The translations under genes were made by a program, and so were the position numbers. Below the pieces are notes generated by a model. It was not told the DNA's origin. It saw nothing but the letters and a program-made list of their open reading frames with translations, and ran no database searches. This document shows positions 7,513-14,833 of a stretch of 14,833 nucleotides of DNA, one piece after another (position 1 is the first letter of the stretch; the number at the start of each line of letters is the position of its first letter). The stretch is from Flavobacteriaceae bacterium (lineage in GTDB: Bacteria > Bacteroidota > Bacteroidia > Flavobacteriales > Flavobacteriaceae): assembly GCA_030829155.1 (NCBI GenBank), contig JAURBD010000034.1, forward strand, positions 1 to 14,833, written 5' to 3'.

Positions 7513-7515
7513 TTG

Positions 7516-8811
7516 TTAATTAAGCAAAAAGGCCTTGAGGTCTTCATAATTCTTAATTGAGATGCTCTTTTTGGTCTTGGATAAAGTTTCTTTGAGTCGC
7601 TCAGGGATTTCAACTTTAATATTTAAAGTTTCTTCAACGGTATCAAGGAATTTCACTGGATGTGCTGTTTCTAGAAATAGTCCGTATTTCTCAGGATGCT
7701 CTTTCAAATATTCTTTCAACCCTAAATAACCTACTGCTCCGTGGGGATCGGCTACGTATCCAGATTTTTCGTGGATCTCTTTTAACGCTTCTCGCGTTTC
7801 TGCATCTGTGAAACTGTAACCCGATAAGTTTTCTTTTAGAAAATTGAAATCATTACCGAAGATTTTTAAAATCCTAATGAAATTAGATGGATCTCCCACA
7901 TCCATGGCATTTGATAAGGTAGGGGATGATTTTTTAGGGGAATATTTCCCTGTTTTTAAATAATCAGGAACTACATCATTGATGTTTGTGCTTGCAACAA
8001 AATGATCAATTGGTAGGCCAATTTCACCCGCCATAATACCAGCACAGATGTTTCCAAAATTCCCACTAGGAACAGAAATTACCAGAGGTTTATTTAATTT
8101 TTTTAAAGTTCTGTAGGCAATAAAATAATAGAACATTTGTGGCAACCAACGTGCCACATTGATAGAATTAGCAGAAGTTAATTGTCTTTTGTTGGTTATC
8201 TTTTGATCTAAAAAGGCTGTTTTTACCATGTCTTGACAATCATCAAATACACCATCAACTTCTAATGCAGTAATGTTTTGACCTAAGGTGGTTAGTTGTT
8301 GTTCTTGAACTTTGCTGACCTTAGCTTTTGGATACAAAATGACAACCTCAATTCCTTTTACTCCCAAAAAACCATTGGCAACAGCTCCGCCCGTGTCTCC
8401 GGAGGTAGCGACAAGTACAGTTAATTTTTGAGAATTATTTATTTTATTGAAATATCCTAAGCAGCGAGCCATAAATCGTGCTCCAACATCTTTAAACGCT
8501 AGAGTTGGTCCCTGAAATAATTCTAAAGTTCCGATTTGATCGGATATGGGAACAACAGGAAAATCAAAATCTAAAGTTTCTTCAATGATATTTTTGAGTT
8601 CAGCTTCTGGAATGCTGCCCTCAACAAAGGGTGCAATGACCTCAAAAGCTATTTCGGGAATAGCCTTATGCTCTATGTTTTCAAAAAAAGAATCGGGTAA
8701 ACGGTGAATTTTTTCTGGAAAATACAATCCTCTGTCTGGTGCGATACCTCTGACAACTGCTTCGGGAAATTCAGTTGGAGTTGACTGTTTATTTAGGCTG
8801 TAGTAAATCAT
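7516..8811 (-). CDS. thrC: Threonine synthase
   Basis: ThrC converts O-phospho-L-homoserine to L-threonine using pyridoxal phosphate, the last step of the pathway encoded by this operon. The length of 431 residues matches the shorter (E. coli-like) type. MIYYSLN begins the N-terminal domain. ELFQGPTLAFKDVGA (97-111) contains the PLP Schiff-base lysine K107, VATSGDTGGAVA (135-146) is the phosphate-binding loop, and SVPSGNFGNICAG is the second conserved loop. The ATG overlaps the thrB stop by 4 nt (ATGA), implying translational coupling. Transcription ends head-on with the aminopeptidase gene 3 nt away; I see no strong terminator in the junction. Confidence 0.97.
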   Translation of the reverse strand: MIYYSLNKQSTPTEFPEAVVRGIAPDRGLYFPEKIHRLPDSFFENIEHKAIPEIAFEVIAPFVEGSIPEAELKNIIEETLDFDFPVVPISDQIGTLELFQGPTLAFKDVGARFMARCLGYFNKINNSQKLTVLVATSGDTGGAVANGFLGVKGIEVVILYPKAKVSKVQEQQLTTLGQNITALEVDGVFDDCQDMVKTAFLDQKITNKRQLTSANSINVARWLPQMFYYFIAYRTLKKLNKPLVISVPSGNFGNICAGIMAGEIGLPIDHFVASTNINDVVPDYLKTGKYSPKKSSPTLSNAMDVGDPSNFIRILKIFGNDFNFLKENLSGYSFTDAETREALKEIHEKSGYVADPHGAVGYLGLKEYLKEHPEKYGLFLETAHPVKFLDTVEETLNIKVEIPERLKETLSKTKKSISIKNYEDLKAFLLN

Positions 8812-9737
8812 TTTCTTGAGATGATGTGAATTCCTTTGGAATTTATTTTAGATAAATAAAGTTCATATTCAATATTGAATTTTCTGAAGGTATTGTTCAT
8901 TTCTTCTTGAACCCTAAGTGCTGTTTCGCTTCCTTTGGAAAGGGCAAAAACAGAGGGTCCAGATCCCGAAATTCCACATCCGAGTGCACCTGAGTCAATT
9001 GCAGCTCTTTTTAATTCTTGAAATCCAGGAATTAAGGCTGATCGATGGGGTTCAATAACGACATCTACCAATGATCTTTCAATTAGGTCAAAATCATTGG
9101 TGCATAACCCACTTACGAGTGCTGCTAAGTTTCCCCATTGTTCTACGGCTTTTTCCAAAAGGATTTTCTTTTTGAGAACTGCTCGAGCATCTGACGTTTT
9201 CAATTCAATTTTTGGATGAATAATAGTAGCGTGTAATTCTGACGGACTTGGTAAGCTTACTACATCGGGTGTTTTGGAACAGCGAACAAGTGTAAATCCT
9301 CCGAGTAATACAGGTGATACATTGTCTGCATGAGCAGATCCACTTGCTAATTCTTCCCCCTTCATGGCATATTTGATAAGCTCATTTCGCGCTAAAGGTT
9401 TCCCCATAAGTTCGTTAATCCCAAAAACAGCACCAGCCGAACTTGCGGCACTGCTTCCTATTCCACTTCCTGCCTTAATTCCTTTGTGTATTTCAATCTC
9501 AAAACCATGATTACAAGGATAATCTTCAAGAAGAGCTAAACCCGCAACACCAGCAACATTTTTGTGTGTTTCGAGAGGAAGTTTTTGACCTTCAATTTTA
9601 ATTATGTGAATTCCTTTTTTTGAAGTTTTACGAATAACCATTTCGTCACCAACAGGTTCTAGGCAAAATCCAAGTACATCAAAGCCACAGGAAACATTGG
9701 CTACACTGGCTGGACAAAAAAGTTTAATTTCATTCAT
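8808..9737 (-). CDS. thrB: Homoserine kinase (GHMP family)
   Basis: ThrB phosphorylates L-homoserine with ATP to O-phosphohomoserine, the substrate of ThrC. The 309-residue protein shows the three GHMP signatures: PASVANVSCGFDVLGF at 9-24, the ATP-binding loop IKAGSGIGSSAASSAGA at 87-103, and the C-terminal GCGISGSGPSVFAL at 253-266. HADNVSP (136-142) is also typical of bacterial ThrB. The ATG lies 3 nt after the thrA stop and the 3' end overlaps thrC, so it sits centrally in a tightly packed thrABC operon. Confidence 0.97.
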   Translation of the reverse strand: MNEIKLFCPASVANVSCGFDVLGFCLEPVGDEMVIRKTSKKGIHIIKIEGQKLPLETHKNVAGVAGLALLEDYPCNHGFEIEIHKGIKAGSGIGSSAASSAGAVFGINELMGKPLARNELIKYAMKGEELASGSAHADNVSPVLLGGFTLVRCSKTPDVVSLPSPSELHATIIHPKIELKTSDARAVLKKKILLEKAVEQWGNLAALVSGLCTNDFDLIERSLVDVVIEPHRSALIPGFQELKRAAIDSGALGCGISGSGPSVFALSKGSETALRVQEEMNNTFRKFNIEYELYLSKINSKGIHIISRK

Positions 9738-9740
9738 AAA

Positions 9741-12185
9741 TTATCGTTTACCAATTCGGATAATATCTGCAAAAATCCCCGAAGCTGTAACTTCAGCTCC
9801 AGCACCTGCTCCTTTTACAATCAGTGGTTGCTCTAAATAGCGATTTGTATAAAATAAAATGATGTTATCGCTCCCTTGAAGATTGTAAAAGTCATGACCT
9901 TCTGGAATTTCTTGCAACCCAACTTTAGCAACGCCATTTTCTAGTTGGGCTACATATTTGAGTCGTGAATTCTTTGATGCGGCCTGAGCTAATAATGATT
10001 CAAAATGTTGCTTGTGTTTTGTTAGAGATTCAAAAAAGCTTTCATTGTCTGGAGTTTCTAAACATTCTTGTGGTAAAAAGGGTACATTTTCAATGTCATC
10101 AAGTTCAATTTCTAATCCACTTTCACGAGCTAATATCAATATTTTTCGTGCAACATCAATTCCACTTAAATCAATTTTGGGATCCGGTTCTGTGTATCCT
10201 TCCGTTTGAGCTTCAATCACAACATCTCTAAAATCAGTTCCTTCTTTAAAATTGTTCAAAACAAAATTTAAACTTCCAGATAAAACCGCCTGAATTTTCA
10301 ATACTTGATCTCCAGAGGCAATTAGGTTATTTAGAGTATCAATTATTGGTAATCCTGCTCCTACGTTAGTTTCAAACAAGAAAGGACTTCCGTATTTACG
10401 TGAAGATTTTTTTAGGTTTGTGTAGTTTTCCAAAGTATCTGCACAAGCAATTTTATTACAAGTAACTACACCAATATTATTATTTAAGTATCGCTCATAT
10501 TCATAGGCAATTGAGGCACTTGCTGTATTGTCAACAAAAATGCTGTTTCGCAAATTAAGATTTTTTGCATGCTCAAAAAATTTGTTTACATCGGCTGGAT
10601 GTCCTTTTTCAAGTTCAGTTTTCCAATCCTTAAGATTCAAGTTTTCTTTCCCAAGTACCATGGTTCTGGAATTTGAGATTGCTACTACTTTTATTCGTAG
10701 AAGCAAGTTTTCTTCCAAATACTCCTGTTGTTTTAGAATTTGTTCTAAAAGTTTGCTACCAACATTACCAACACCAATAATAAACAAGTTCAATTCTTTG
10801 ATGTCATTTTCAAAAAAGGTCTCATGAAGCGTATTTAGTGCTTTTTGCGTATCTTTTTTGTTGATCATTATGGAAATATTTCTTTCTGAAGCTCCTTGTG
10901 CAATTGCTCGTATATTGACATTATTTGCTCCGAGTGAGCTAAACATTTTACCACTAATTCCTTGGTGACTTTTCATATTATCACCCACAATTGCCACGTT
11001 TACAAGCTCATCTTCGATTTTTGTAGGTGCTACTTTGTTCAGAGAAATTTCAAAAGCAAATTCTGCATCAATTACTTTTTTTGCTTCTTGCGCTTCATTG
11101 GTCTGAACGGCAATGCATATTGAATGTTCTGAAGAAGCTTGAGTAATCATGATTACGTTAATTTGGGCTATTGATAATACTTCAAACAAACGTTTTGAAA
11201 CCCCGGGGATTCCAACCATTCCACTTCCTTCAAGACTGATCAGACTGATTTGATCAATATGACTAATTCCTTTGACAACAGACCCATTTTGTTTGCTGAC
11301 CTCACTGTCAATTCTTGTGCCTTGATCCTGAGGAGCAAAGGTATTTTTAATGAAAACAGGAATTTGTTTTTCTACCAGTGGTTGTAGCGTAGGCGGAAAG
11401 ATCACTTTTGCACCAAAATGTGACAATTCCATTGCTTCTAAATAGGAAAGTTTGGGAATCGGCTTGGCTTGGGTCACAAGTTTTGGATTAGCGGTAAACA
11501 TTCCACTCACATCTGTCCATATTTCAAGGGAGTTAGCCTCTAATACATGAGCCAAAATAGCCGCAGAAAAATCAGAGCCACCTCTACCTAGAGTAGTGGA
11601 ATCTCCTTGCTCATTTCGCGCTACAAAACCAGGTACTAAAGTGGTTTTAGCTGTATTACTTTTAAAAAACTGCTTTGTTTTAATCTCTGTATTTTTCCAA
11701 TTGACTACTGATCTGTTGTTTTGAATTTGAGTTACAATCAATTCTCTACCATCTTTCAAAACTACATCAAAGCCTTTGTGTTTGAATATTTCATAAATAA
11801 TTGTACTGGAAAAACGCTCCCCATAACCCGAGACTTTTGCAGTTGCTTTTGGAGTTACTTCTCTTAACATCATTACTCCCTCTAGGATTGTTTCTAGACG
11901 ATTCAACTCTGATTTTAAAAAGCTTATGATTCCACTTTGTTTTGCAGAAGGAATACTTTGATGAATGGGTTCTAAGTGACGCTCTTCAATTTCTTCTAAT
12001 ATTTGATAAAAGCTGTCTTTTCCTTCCGCTGCTTTGTTTAAAGCAGATATTAGCAAATCGGTTATTCCACCTAATGCAGAGACAACAATTACGTTTTGTT
12101 CTTTTTCGGATGCTACAATATTGGACACGAGGTCTAAGTTCTTTGAATTAGCTACTGATGTTCCGCCGAATTTAAGGATTTTCAT
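9741..12185 (-). CDS. thrA: Bifunctional aspartate kinase I / homoserine dehydrogenase I
   Basis: An 814-residue fusion that phosphorylates aspartate and, with its C-terminal half, reduces aspartate semialdehyde to homoserine. The kinase domain (about 1-300) has KFGGTSVAN (5-13), TTLGRGGSDFSA (197-208) and WTDVSGM (223-229). Two regulatory ACT domains follow: about 315-375 (GSGMVGIPGVSKRLFEVL) and about 395-455 (VGDNMKSHQGISGKMFSSL), the usual site of threonine feedback inhibition. The dehydrogenase domain (about 465-814) has the Rossmann motif FIIGVGNVGSKL (468-479), VVTCNKIA (573-580), FETNVGAGLPIIDTL (604-618) and the catalytic segment EGYTEPDPKIDLSGIDVARK (662-681) ending in the conserved Lys. 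The length and domain order match E. coli ThrA. It is the first structural gene of thrABC; the 337-nt leader upstream carries putative attenuation elements described separately. Confidence 0.98.
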   Translation of the reverse strand: MKILKFGGTSVANSKNLDLVSNIVASEKEQNVIVVSALGGITDLLISALNKAAEGKDSFYQILEEIEERHLEPIHQSIPSAKQSGIISFLKSELNRLETILEGVMMLREVTPKATAKVSGYGERFSSTIIYEIFKHKGFDVVLKDGRELIVTQIQNNRSVVNWKNTEIKTKQFFKSNTAKTTLVPGFVARNEQGDSTTLGRGGSDFSAAILAHVLEANSLEIWTDVSGMFTANPKLVTQAKPIPKLSYLEAMELSHFGAKVIFPPTLQPLVEKQIPVFIKNTFAPQDQGTRIDSEVSKQNGSVVKGISHIDQISLISLEGSGMVGIPGVSKRLFEVLSIAQINVIMITQASSEHSICIAVQTNEAQEAKKVIDAEFAFEISLNKVAPTKIEDELVNVAIVGDNMKSHQGISGKMFSSLGANNVNIRAIAQGASERNISIMINKKDTQKALNTLHETFFENDIKELNLFIIGVGNVGSKLLEQILKQQEYLEENLLLRIKVVAISNSRTMVLGKENLNLKDWKTELEKGHPADVNKFFEHAKNLNLRNSIFVDNTASASIAYEYERYLNNNIGVVTCNKIACADTLENYTNLKKSSRKYGSPFLFETNVGAGLPIIDTLNNLIASGDQVLKIQAVLSGSLNFVLNNFKEGTDFRDVVIEAQTEGYTEPDPKIDLSGIDVARKILILARESGLEIELDDIENVPFLPQECLETPDNESFFESLTKHKQHFESLLAQAASKNSRLKYVAQLENGVAKVGLQEIPEGHDFYNLQGSDNIILFYTNRYLEQPLIVKGAGAGAEVTASGIFADIIRIGKR

Positions 12186-12203
12186 ACTATTGTTTTTGTG
12201 AAG

Positions 12204-12250
12204 AGCTAAAAATCAGGCAAGTGTAAAAATTTAAAACCCGATTTTTTGCT
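12204..12250 (-). terminator. Leader hairpin upstream of thrA, possible attenuator stem
   Basis: On the minus strand the arm AGC-a-AAAAATCGGG (12250-12237) can pair with CCTGATTTTT-a-GCT (12217-12204) through 13 pairs, with one A·A mismatch and one G·U pair, around a 19-nt loop. The 3' arm carries five U, as in A-tract/U-tract terminators, but no free U-run follows (next bases TCTTC), so a pure terminator reading is uncertain. It ends 18 nt before the thrA ATG. It may be the terminator stem of an attenuator, a 5'-end stabilising hairpin, or an operator. Confidence 0.4.
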
Positions 12251-12252
12251 AT

Positions 12253-12282
12253 GTAAGATATTTTTTTTTGAAATGAATTCAA
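12253..12282 (-). promoter_or_regulatory. Promoter-like TTG-N19-TATCTTAC directly upstream of thrA
   Basis: On the minus strand, TTG (12282-12280) is spaced exactly 19 nt from TATCTTAC (12260-12253), which matches TAnnTTTG in its first six positions but not the last two. The start would lie near 12246, at the foot of the hairpin. If active, it would bypass the Thr-rich small ORF, making this the main competing explanation for the region. Confidence 0.3.
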
Positions 12283-12285
12283 TTG

Positions 12286-12332
12286 CTACAGATTATATAT
12301 TGAGGAGTACCCCTATGGGGTTATTACTGTAG
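12286..12332 (-). promoter_or_regulatory. Nested inverted repeats overlapping the end of the Thr-rich ORF
   Basis: On the minus strand an outer 6-bp repeat, CTACAG (12332-12327) and CTGTAG (12291-12286), encloses a 5-bp inner hairpin ACCCC-ATA-GGGGT (12321-12309). The 5' outer arm lies on the Thr28-Thr29 codons of the small ORF (ACT ACA G) and the inner 5' arm covers Thr32 and Pro33; the stop TAG is at the inner loop. Ribosome position on the small ORF would therefore control whether these pairs form. The inner element also reads as a plus-strand palindrome ACCCCTATGGGGT that could be a protein-binding site. Confidence 0.4.
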
Positions 12333-12414
12333 TTAAAAAAAAAGTATAGGAAAAAAATAAAACATCAGTATTAGTGCCTAAAAAACCAAAAAAAGATTCA
12401 TTCGTAAGTTTCAT
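12313..12414 (-). CDS. Candidate threonine-operon leader peptide, 33 codons
   Basis: ATG at 12414 opens a 33-residue frame closed by TAG at 12313, ending 127 nt upstream of thrA. Seven residues are threonine (positions 4, 14, 16, 24, 28, 29, 32) and one is isoleucine (31). The peptide ends LTTVITP, concentrating Thr codons just before the stop, as in leader peptides of Thr-controlled attenuators such as E. coli thrL. The other abundant residue is Phe, which comes from T-runs in this AT-rich DNA, so part of the composition is not informative. It has no recognisable homologue that I can name. Evidence for translation is positional only: right place, right strand, and overlap with RNA inverted repeats. 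Confidence 0.42.
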   Translation of the reverse strand: MKLTNESFFGFLGTNTDVLFFSYTFFLTTVITP

Positions 12415-12522
12415 CCGGTAAAAATAATCCAAATGAGATTGAATTAAAACTAATTAGTCATTTTTTTTATATAAAATGTCTATTCATGAATTTTAACCTG
12501 TAAATGTTACGATCAATGAAAT

Positions 12523-14833
12523 TTATCCATTTATTTTAAGGGATAATCGTTCTGATTTTCCATCCCAGTCCAAAGAGATTTTATCACCATCATTAATTCG
12601 ATTATTTACAATTTCTTCTGCGATTAAATCTTCTAGATATTTTTGAATTGCTCTTGAAAGAGGTCGAGCACCGTATTTTTTATCATAGCCTTTTTCCCCA
12701 ATAAAATCTTTTCCTTTTTTTGTTAAATTCATTTGATACCCTAATTTGCTAATTCGTTTGATAAGCTTTTCTAGCTCGATATCAATAATTTTTATAATAT
12801 CCTTTTTTTCAAGGGTATTAAAGATTACTACATCGTCTACGCGGTTTAGGAACTCAGGTGCAAATGTTTTTTTTAAAGCACTTTCAATTACTCCTTTTTC
12901 GATATCTTCAGCTTGTGCTTTTTGAGAAGTGGTAGAAAACCCAACACCTGTTCCAAAGTCTTTTAACTTTCGAGCACCAATGTTTGAAGTCATTATAATT
13001 ATTGTATTTTGGAAATTTATTTTTCTTCCTAAACTGTCTGTTAAAAAACCATCATCCAATACTTGAAGTAACATATTAAACACATCTGGATGTGCTTTTT
13101 CTACTTCATCCAATAATATAACCGAATAGGGCTTACGTCTTACCTTTTCACTCAACTGACCACCTTCTTCATAACCTACATAACCAGGAGGTGCTCCTAT
13201 TAATCTTGAGATTGCAAATTTCTCCATGTATTCACTCATGTCAATCCGAATCAAATTTTCTTCAGATTCAAACATTTCGCTAGCTAAAATTTTAGCCAGT
13301 TGGGTTTTACCGACCCCAGTTTGTCCAAGAAAAATAAATGACCCTATGGGTTTGTCAGCAGCTTTTAATCCAGCTCTATTGCGCTGTATAGCTTTTACTA
13401 CCTTTTCAACAGCTTCTTTTTGGCCGATGAGTTTAGATCCTATAGTTTCAGTTAATTTAGAAAGCTTATTTTTTTCGGAATTGATGATTTTATTAACTGG
13501 AATACCAGTCATCATTGAAACAACATCAGAAATGTGTTTTTCATTTACCTCAACCCTATTGAGTTTTGATTCTTCATGCCATTTTTCTTGAGCGGTTAGT
13601 AAATTACGTTCAACTCTTTTTTCGTCATCTCTTAGTTTTGCAGCCTCTTCGTATTTTTGTTTTTTTACAACTTCGTTTTTATGGTCTTTTACACGTTCTA
13701 ATTCTTCTTCCAAGTTGATAACTTCTTGGGGAACATTCATATTATTGATGTGAACACGTGATCCCGCTTCATCGAGAGCATCAATAGCTTTGTCGGGAAG
13801 AAAACGATCAGAAACATAACGATTGGTGAGCTCTACACAAGCAGTTATTGCATCATCGCTGTAAGTCACGTTATGGTGACTTTCGTATTTATCTTTTATA
13901 TTTTGAAGAATTTCGATGGTTTCTTCCTCGGTAGTTTGTTCCACAAGTACTTTTTGGAAACGACGTTCAAGTGCTCCATCTTTTTCAATACTTTGACGAT
14001 ATTCGTCCAAGGTAGTTGCTCCAATGCATTGGATTTCACCTCTTGCTAATGCTGGTTTAAACATATTTGAAGCATCTAAGCTTCCCGTTGCGCCACCTGC
14101 CCCAACGATGGTATGAATTTCATCGATAAAAAGAATGATGTCATCATTCTTTTCTAATTCATTCATAACGGCTTTCATACGTTCTTCAAATTGTCCTCGG
14201 TATTTGGTTCCAGCAACTAAGCTTGCTAAATCGAGTGTAACTAATCGTTTTCCATACAAAACACGAGAAACCTTTTTTTGAACAATACGTATAGCAAGGC
14301 CCTCTGCAATTGCAGATTTACCAACACCAGGTTCTCCAATAAGAAGCGGGTTGTTTTTTTTACGTCTACTTAATATTTGTGAAACGCGTTCAATTTCTTT
14401 TTCACGACCAACTACTGGGTCTAATTTATCTTGTAGTGCAAGAGCAGTAATGTCTTTTCCAAAATTATCTAAAACTGGAGTCTTGGATTTATTTCCTTTG
14501 TTGGATTCTGAGGTAGGGGTAAAAGGATTCTTTTTCCCGTCATCAGCATCTTCTTCTTTTTCGTCTGAAAAAGAAGCCGAAGTGCTAAAATCAGAATAAT
14601 CATTATCAGATGTAAGCAGGAGCTTGAATTGTTCTTTCACAGAGTCATAATTAATATCAAGATTTTCAAGTAATTTAGTTGTGGGGTCATTTTCATTTCT
14701 AAGAATACACAAAAGTAAATGAGCCGTATTTATTAAATCACTTTGAAATAATTTAGCCTCTAAAAAAGTAGTTTTGAGTGCTCTTTCTGCCTGACGTGTA
14801 AGGTGTAAGTTTTTTTTCGAATTCTCTAGCCCA
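12523..14833 (-). CDS. clpC: ClpC-type AAA+ unfoldase of the Clp protease (N-terminus outside the window)
   Basis: The frame is open to the right edge, giving 770 visible residues; the family is about 850, so roughly 80 are missing. A TTG at 14712 is internal and not the start: upstream codons continue the Clp N-domain repeat (LTRQAERALKTTFLEAKLFQ...NTAHLLLCILR). In visible numbering there follow an acidic Ser/Lys linker (about 75-120), AAA-1 with Walker A GEPGVGKS (166-173), Walker B ILFIDE (233-238) and pore-loop KYRG, a UVR-like M-domain (KQKYEEAAKLRDDEKRVER, about 390-409), and AAA-2 with GQTGVGKT (503-510), pore loop GYVG, VILLDE (571-576) and sensor 2 GARPLSRAIQ (721-730). VGF (630-632) is the tripeptide that docks on ClpP. 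ClpC unfolds substrates and feeds them to ClpP in the cytoplasm. Confidence 0.96.
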   Translation of the reverse strand, partial: GLENSKKNLHLTRQAERALKTTFLEAKLFQSDLINTAHLLLCILRNENDPTTKLLENLDINYDSVKEQFKLLLTSDNDYSDFSTSASFSDEKEEDADDGKKNPFTPTSESNKGNKSKTPVLDNFGKDITALALQDKLDPVVGREKEIERVSQILSRRKKNNPLLIGEPGVGKSAIAEGLAIRIVQKKVSRVLYGKRLVTLDLASLVAGTKYRGQFEERMKAVMNELEKNDDIILFIDEIHTIVGAGGATGSLDASNMFKPALARGEIQCIGATTLDEYRQSIEKDGALERRFQKVLVEQTTEEETIEILQNIKDKYESHHNVTYSDDAITACVELTNRYVSDRFLPDKAIDALDEAGSRVHINNMNVPQEVINLEEELERVKDHKNEVVKKQKYEEAAKLRDDEKRVERNLLTAQEKWHEESKLNRVEVNEKHISDVVSMMTGIPVNKIINSEKNKLSKLTETIGSKLIGQKEAVEKVVKAIQRNRAGLKAADKPIGSFIFLGQTGVGKTQLAKILASEMFESEENLIRIDMSEYMEKFAISRLIGAPPGYVGYEEGGQLSEKVRRKPYSVILLDEVEKAHPDVFNMLLQVLDDGFLTDSLGRKINFQNTIIIMTSNIGARKLKDFGTGVGFSTTSQKAQAEDIEKGVIESALKKTFAPEFLNRVDDVVIFNTLEKKDIIKIIDIELEKLIKRISKLGYQMNLTKKGKDFIGEKGYDKKYGARPLSRAIQKYLEDLIAEEIVNNRINDGDKISLDWDGKSERLSLKING

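Larger units (their letters stand above)
12186..12522. other. 337-nt intergenic region between clpC and thrA: putative thr leader
   Basis: Both flanking genes read leftward, so this gap is the 3' end of clpC and the 5' leader of thrA. Reading on the minus strand from clpC, there is about 108 nt of very AT-rich sequence without a convincing terminator, containing a weak -7-like TAGTTTTA at 12452-12445. A 33-codon Thr-rich ORF follows (12414-12313), overlapped at its end by two nested inverted repeats. Then come a promoter-like TTG-N19-TATCTTAC (12282-12253), a long hairpin (12250-12204) and the thrA ATG at 12185. No plus-strand ORF is convincing. Confidence 0.7.

Noticed and set aside
9965..10827. 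Plus-strand ORFs inside thrA (9965-10231, 10012-10209, 10528-10827, 11942-12151)
   Set aside because: They are antisense to intact kinase and dehydrogenase domains, with composition typical of shadow frames.
12415..12522. Intrinsic terminator directly after clpC
   Set aside because: Only very short AT palindromes such as ACTAATTAGT are present, with no GC-containing stem plus U-run, so none is called.
13226..14599. Plus-strand ORFs inside clpC (13226-13591, 14351-14599)
   Set aside because: They are antisense to highly conserved AAA+ motifs and show no independent domain.
14710..14712. TTG as a start codon for the clpC frame
   Set aside because: The same frame continues to the window edge and encodes the conserved Clp N-domain repeat, so this codon is an internal Leu.
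1..14833. A mobile element, defence system, CRISPR array or biosynthetic cluster
   Set aside because: All long frames are recognisable housekeeping families, and no integrase, transposase, direct-repeat array or unusual gene cassette was seen.

Overview
The window is AT-rich chromosomal DNA from a member of the Bacteroidota, most likely a (possibly marine) Flavobacteriaceae. The evidence is the protein flavour of every gene, the lack of clear Shine-Dalgarno sequences, several intergenic -7 boxes of the Bacteroidota type (TAnnTTTG), and the arrangement of a fused aspartate kinase-homoserine dehydrogenase followed by homoserine kinase and threonine synthase. I see no insertion sequence, phage gene, CRISPR array, tRNA or rRNA. 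This is core-genome housekeeping sequence rather than an accessory island.

Layout. Positions 1-273 (minus) hold the start of a small membrane-anchored protein of unknown function, cut by the window edge. Divergent from it are a RecD/Pif1-like DNA helicase (370-1794), kdsB for CMP-Kdo synthesis (1856-2587) and a small PlsC-type acyltransferase (2598-3149). Converging on these is a minus-strand group: gcvT (5824-4739), a RmlD-like SDR protein that must start at TTG (4726-3914), and yebC (3855-3139). A plus-strand exported Xaa-Pro aminopeptidase (5908-7512) follows. The threonine operon thrA-thrB-thrC then runs on the minus strand (12185-7516) with 3-nt and 4-nt-overlap junctions. A 337-nt gap separates it from clpC, which occupies the right end (minus, 14833-12523) and lacks only its first roughly 80 codons.

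How the genes relate. thrABC makes threonine from aspartate; the only aspartate-pathway step not encoded here is aspartate-semialdehyde dehydrogenase. kdsB and the acyltransferase suggest an envelope/LPS pair. gcvT is the T-protein of glycine cleavage. ClpC is the unfoldase partner of ClpP.

The most interesting item is non-coding by ordinary annotation. The gap upstream of thrA (12186-12522) contains a 33-codon ORF with seven threonine codons that ends Thr-Thr-Val-Ile-Thr-Pro-stop. Its last Thr codons lie inside inverted repeats, and a 13-bp imperfect hairpin sits just before the thrA start. This looks like a threonine attenuator. A competing promoter-like sequence between the small ORF and thrA, and the absence of a free U-run after the hairpin, keep this a hypothesis.
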